From contig DNCV01000050.1 in assembly GCA_003484395.1 (NCBI GenBank), positions 1 to 9,148 on the forward strand: a stretch of 9,148 nt of DNA, given 5' to 3'. Shown here one piece after another: positions 6,841 through 9,148 of the stretch (positions within the stretch are counted from its first letter, which is position 1; every line of letters begins with the position of its first letter). The notes beneath the pieces were generated by a model. That model saw nothing but the letters and a program-made list of their open reading frames with translations, had not been told where the DNA came from and made no database searches. The stretch comes from Dehalococcoidia bacterium (lineage in GTDB: Bacteria; Chloroflexota; Dehalococcoidia; GIF9; UBA5629). Both the position numbers and the translations under genes were made by a program.

Positions 6841-6869
6841 ATGATAACACCGCCAGCTATAGAGGTCAA
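6841..6869 (-). promoter_or_regulatory. Sigma-70-type promoter of glyA
   Basis: On the minus strand TTGACC (6869-6864), 17 bases, then TATCAT (6846-6841). The expected start near 6834 leaves a leader of only about 22 bases, ending in the AAGGAG ribosome binding site, so there is no room for a riboswitch in front of glyA. Confidence 0.7.
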
Positions 6870-6879
6870 CAACACAAAA

Positions 6880-6907
6880 GTCGATAACGCGTATTGGCGT
6901 TATCGAC
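6880..6907. repeat. Perfect 11-bp inverted repeat in the divergent control region
   Basis: GTCGATAACGC (6880-6890) and GCGTTATCGAC (6897-6907) flank a 6-base loop. On the minus strand it is followed by TTTTGTG, so it could be a short terminator shielding the glyA promoter, whose -35 box begins about 10 bases on. No minus-strand gene lies upstream to need one, so an operator or stray terminator are both possible. Confidence 0.65.
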
Positions 6908-6977
6908 GCATGTAGCAATCCTGAACTGCCCACCGCGATCAGAAAGATGCAGCCAAATATAGAACGAGAAAGACGAT

Positions 6978-7006
6978 TTGCGGAAATTACTCCGGCTAAG
7001 TATACT
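6978..7006 (+). promoter_or_regulatory. Promoter of the lipoprotein gene cluster
   Basis: TTGCGG (6978-6983), 17 bases, then TATACT (7001-7006), pointing at the first lipoprotein gene. The expected start is near 7013, inside an imperfect 10-base tandem repeat (TCCCTGCATG then TCCCTACATG, 7011-7030). That repeat also holds the inverted repeat CATGT-CCCT-ACATG at 7017-7030, a possible operator. Confidence 0.6.
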
Positions 7007-7040
7007 TTTGTCCCTGCATGTCCCTACATGATATTATGAA

Positions 7041-7433
7041 ATGGTAACAACTATGAATTACAGATGGCTGTTGATACTTCCTGCATGTACCTTGCTTGTA
7101 TTCGAGGCTGCCTGCTCATCACAAGCGACGGCACCGGTTATCAATAAAATTGATGCTACTTATCAGAACGTTTACCCTTTCGGCAGCACCGAAATACATT
7201 GTGAAGCCTCTGATCCTTCTGGCGATACTCTTATTTTCCGATGGTCAGCAACGGGCGGCAGTTTTATAGGTACAGGGCCGATAGTGACCTGGAACGCACC
7301 CCCCAATTACGGTGATTACCATATTATGGTCTCAGTTAAAAATACCAAGGGAGATGTAACGCAGCAGACGCTGACAGTGAGTGTCGTACAGGAGCAGGGA
7401 CAACAGCAGGGATGCAGTTCATGCGGACGATAG
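7041..7433 (+). CDS. Small lipoprotein with a single Ig/PKD-like domain
   Basis: A 130-residue predicted exported protein of unknown role. A short hydrophobic signal (about 9-24) is followed by Cys25 in EAACSSQ, a likely lipid-attachment site, although Glu at -3 is not canonical. Residues about 31-117 form one Ig/PKD-like beta-sandwich repeat: HCEASDPSGDTLIFRWSATG, then GPIVTWNAPPNYGDYHIMVS. This is clearly paralogous to the two repeats of the third gene here, down to a near-identical DNA stretch (GTGAAGCCTCTGATCC against GTGAAGCCTCCGATCC). The tail is glutamine-rich and ends in CSSCGR, a Cys-x2-Cys pair. No strong ribosome binding site precedes either ATG (7041 or 7053), and the start could be the second. 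It is probably cotranscribed with the next two genes. Confidence 0.75.
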   Translation: MVTTMNYRWLLILPACTLLVFEAACSSQATAPVINKIDATYQNVYPFGSTEIHCEASDPSGDTLIFRWSATGGSFIGTGPIVTWNAPPNYGDYHIMVSVKNTKGDVTQQTLTVSVVQEQGQQQGCSSCGR

Positions 7434-7459
7434 TCGCTATTAAGATAGAGAGATACAGT

Positions 7460-7843
7460 ATGAATCATCGAGTACAATCAAGCATTTTTCTTTCCGTTAT
7501 CATGCTGATTTGTCTTTGTTCCGCATGCGTTACTACGCAAAGTGATTCATCAAACTCGCTTCAGATTATAAGCCATAAGATGTCATCATTTGCTGCAGCA
7601 AGTGCCGGACGGCAAAGCACCGCTGTAGTCAATGGCAGAGCACAAAACATCGGCAGCACTTCCATCACTTCGGCAACGATACTTGTTGAGTTCTTCGATG
7701 AACAGAGCACAGTAGTACAAACAAGTTCAGCCACACGACAAAATCTGGGGGCGGGAGAAATATGGGAGTTGGCTGTTGAAACTACCGGAGTAGATGCATG
7801 GAAAATAACGAAGTACACTATAAAGACAACTGTCACTCCATGA
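7460..7843 (+). CDS. FxLYD-type domain lipoprotein
   Basis: A 127-residue predicted lipoprotein. The signal peptide (SIFLSVIMLICLCSAC) ends at Cys23, a good lipobox. Residues about 50-120 fit the FxLYD domain, a small beta-sandwich found in secreted bacterial and archaeal proteins: VVNGRAQNIGS, then ILVEFFDEQSTVVQTSSAT, then LGAGEIWELAVET. Its function is not known. I chose the ATG at 7460 because it places the signal peptide at the N-terminus; the frame is open back to 7412, overlapping the previous gene, but that extension is charged and unlike a signal. The ribosome binding site is weak (GAGAG). It lies 26 bases after the first lipoprotein gene, so the two are probably cotranscribed. Confidence 0.8.
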   Translation: MNHRVQSSIFLSVIMLICLCSACVTTQSDSSNSLQIISHKMSSFAAASAGRQSTAVVNGRAQNIGSTSITSATILVEFFDEQSTVVQTSSATRQNLGAGEIWELAVETTGVDAWKITKYTIKTTVTP

Positions 7844-7851
7844 TACGGGTC

Positions 7852-7881
7852 TTGTAATTACTATACCGTTTTCGATACACT
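7852..7881 (+). promoter_or_regulatory. Possible internal promoter before the third lipoprotein gene
   Basis: TTGTAA (7852-7857), 18 bases, then TACACT (7876-7881), in the 70-base gap before the largest lipoprotein gene. The match is modest; readthrough from the upstream genes is equally likely. Confidence 0.3.
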
Positions 7882-7913
7882 GTTTCTCGTACTGAGGAGA
7901 GAAGGAGAAGGTT

Positions 7914-9101
7914 ATGAACAAGAGATTTCCTGAACGTATAGCAATCGTCATTTTTGCAATGGTAACAATGGTAAGTATGATAGTGAGTTCCTGTGTAACG
8001 ATTCAGTCACCGCAATCAACTCAATCGCCGTCGACATCAGTGCCGGCATCAGGGGGAAACCGACCTCCGACGATCACCAGTTTCACCAGCGATAAGCCGG
8101 AAGTTTTCGTTGAAGGTAAGGTTGGCTTCCAGGCCGTAGCTGACGATCTCGATAATGACAGGATAAATTACGTGTGGTCTGCCACAGCGGGAGCATTTGA
8201 GGGTGGCGGAGCCATCACCACCTGGCAGGCACCCAAACAGCCAGGTACATACGAGATAACAGTCAAGGTCGACGACGGTAAGGGTGGCAGCGCCCAAAAA
8301 TCGATGACTATGAAGGTCATCTCCAACCGTAATCCGACGATCTCTAAAATAACTGCAGACCCAGCAGTAATAGCTCCGGGAGCAAGCTCCCTGATCACCT
8401 GTGAAGCCTCCGATCCGGATGGCGATCCTGTACACTACTCATGGTCAGTTAAAGATGGTACGATAACGGGAACAGGCAACCGGATCACCTGGTTTCCTCC
8501 GAACAAAGGGGGAACCTATAATATCGTCGTGCTGGTCAAGGATGACAAGGGCGGAGAGGCCACAACCAGCACAACCGTCTCTGTAGCCACATCTAGCAAA
8601 TCGGCAACCTTTAATTATGTCAAGGAAGAGTCTGGCACCGTTGGATCAGATGGTGATCGCGACAGGACTTTTTTCAAAGCAGGCGACAATGAAAATAACA
8701 TCGGCTACCGCGCATTCTGGAGCTTCAATATATTCAGTTTAAACAGAACCGAAATAAAGGACGCCCGCCTGATCTTCACAACAAAAAGCGTTTCAGGCAA
8801 CCCGTTCGTAAAAGTCGGCTCAGAGTCTCTTGATGGATTGCGCATATGGAAGGTTACCTATAGCGAGCAGTTGCCCGCATTTAATATCACCGGACAGCAG
8901 TTGCAAAAAGCCGGAGCGGCGTTCTGGGACCAACCGACAGTCATCGATGTGACACCAGAGATAGACTATGCTGTGAAATCGGCTGCCAACCGGTTCCAAA
9001 TCGAGGCGCTCTTCAATAAAGCTGCTAACGGCGACGGCATAGCGCAATTCATAGAATGGTCCGATGTGAAATTGGAAGTATCGTATACCGAAATACCTTG
9101 A
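7914..9101 (+). CDS. Lipoprotein with two Ig/PKD-like repeats and a C-terminal DNRLRE-like domain
   Basis: A 395-residue predicted cell-surface lipoprotein. The signal peptide (about 8-26) ends in IVSSC with Cys27, followed by a Ser/Thr/Pro/Gln-rich linker (28-50). Repeat 1 spans about 51-136 (VADDLDNDRINYVWSATAG, TTWQAPKQPGTYEITVKVDD) and repeat 2 about 139-225 (CEASDPDGDPVHYSWSVKDG, ITWFPPNKGGTYNIVVLVKD). Residues about 231-393 resemble the DNRLRE beta-sandwich of secreted surface proteins: a GTVGSDG turn, KAGDNENNIGYRAFWSFNI, IKDARLIF, an FWDQPTVIDVTPEI stretch, and a closing WSDVKLEVSYT. Together they suggest a cell-surface adhesion or polysaccharide-contact role, which is inference. The ribosome binding site AAGGAGAAGG is strong. 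It is the last of three lipoprotein genes and is followed by a palindrome that may end transcription. Confidence 0.85.
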   Translation: MNKRFPERIAIVIFAMVTMVSMIVSSCVTIQSPQSTQSPSTSVPASGGNRPPTITSFTSDKPEVFVEGKVGFQAVADDLDNDRINYVWSATAGAFEGGGAITTWQAPKQPGTYEITVKVDDGKGGSAQKSMTMKVISNRNPTISKITADPAVIAPGASSLITCEASDPDGDPVHYSWSVKDGTITGTGNRITWFPPNKGGTYNIVVLVKDDKGGEATTSTTVSVATSSKSATFNYVKEESGTVGSDGDRDRTFFKAGDNENNIGYRAFWSFNIFSLNRTEIKDARLIFTTKSVSGNPFVKVGSESLDGLRIWKVTYSEQLPAFNITGQQLQKAGAAFWDQPTVIDVTPEIDYAVKSAANRFQIEALFNKAANGDGIAQFIEWSDVKLEVSYTEIP

Positions 9102-9124
9102 CGATTCCTTCCTCGTACACAAAA

Positions 9125-9148
9125 GGCGGCACGCTCGAGCGTGCCGCC
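9125..9148. terminator. Perfect GC-rich palindrome at the window edge, probable terminator
   Basis: GGCGGCACGCTC is followed directly by its reverse complement GAGCGTGCCGCC, 23 bases after the stop of the last lipoprotein gene. AAAA precedes it. The T-run expected on the plus strand would lie just beyond the window, so the call as a terminator is incomplete. Confidence 0.6.

Noticed and set aside
8049..8435. A 128-codon minus-strand open frame
   Set aside because: It is the antisense shadow of the two Ig/PKD-like repeats of the third lipoprotein; no ribosome binding site or motif supports it.
1..9148. CRISPR array, tRNA, insertion sequence or attachment site
   Set aside because: No regularly spaced repeats, cloverleaf-like gene, transposase motif or terminal repeats were seen on either strand.

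Overview
The window looks like chromosome from an anaerobic bacterium, most likely in or near the Chloroflexota (Dehalococcoidia-type). This rests on general character only: moderate GC, a HymB/HndC-type NuoF with a fused thioredoxin-like domain, a one-domain Lrp/AsnC effector protein, and short lipoproteins with Ig/PKD-like repeats. No ribosomal RNA or marker gene is present to settle the taxonomy.

Layout. Positions 1 to about 6870 are read on the minus strand, so the gene order in the direction of transcription is glyA (serine hydroxymethyltransferase), tkt (transketolase), rpiB (ribose-5-phosphate isomerase B, overlapping tkt by ATGA), a decayed fragment of an ADP-forming acyl-CoA synthetase, and a 77-residue stand-alone RAM/AsnC effector-domain protein. 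A new promoter follows (TTGAAA, 17 bases, TATAAT) with a leader that I read as a tandem glycine riboswitch ending in an intrinsic terminator. After it come a NuoE-like and a NuoF-like subunit, the latter running off the left edge. From 6840 to 7040 is a divergent control region with good promoter candidates facing both ways and a perfect 11-bp inverted repeat between them. Positions 7041 to 9101 on the plus strand carry three small lipoprotein genes. The first and third share a paralogous Ig/PKD-like domain, the middle one is an FxLYD-type protein, and the third ends in a DNRLRE-like beta-sandwich. A perfect 24-base palindrome at the right edge is probably their terminator.

How the parts fit. 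GlyA makes glycine and methylene-tetrahydrofolate from serine, and Tkt and RpiB serve the non-oxidative pentose phosphate pathway. The NuoE/NuoF pair is the NAD(P)H-handling diaphorase half of a soluble complex, either a formate dehydrogenase or a [FeFe]-hydrogenase, whose catalytic subunit should lie beyond position 1. The most interesting point is that this redox module appears to sit behind a glycine riboswitch. That would tie expression of an NAD(P)H-linked dehydrogenase to glycine and suggests a link between glycine/one-carbon flux and formate or hydrogen metabolism. The riboswitch call comes from recognising conserved core words and pairing arms by eye; a covariance-model search would be decisive.
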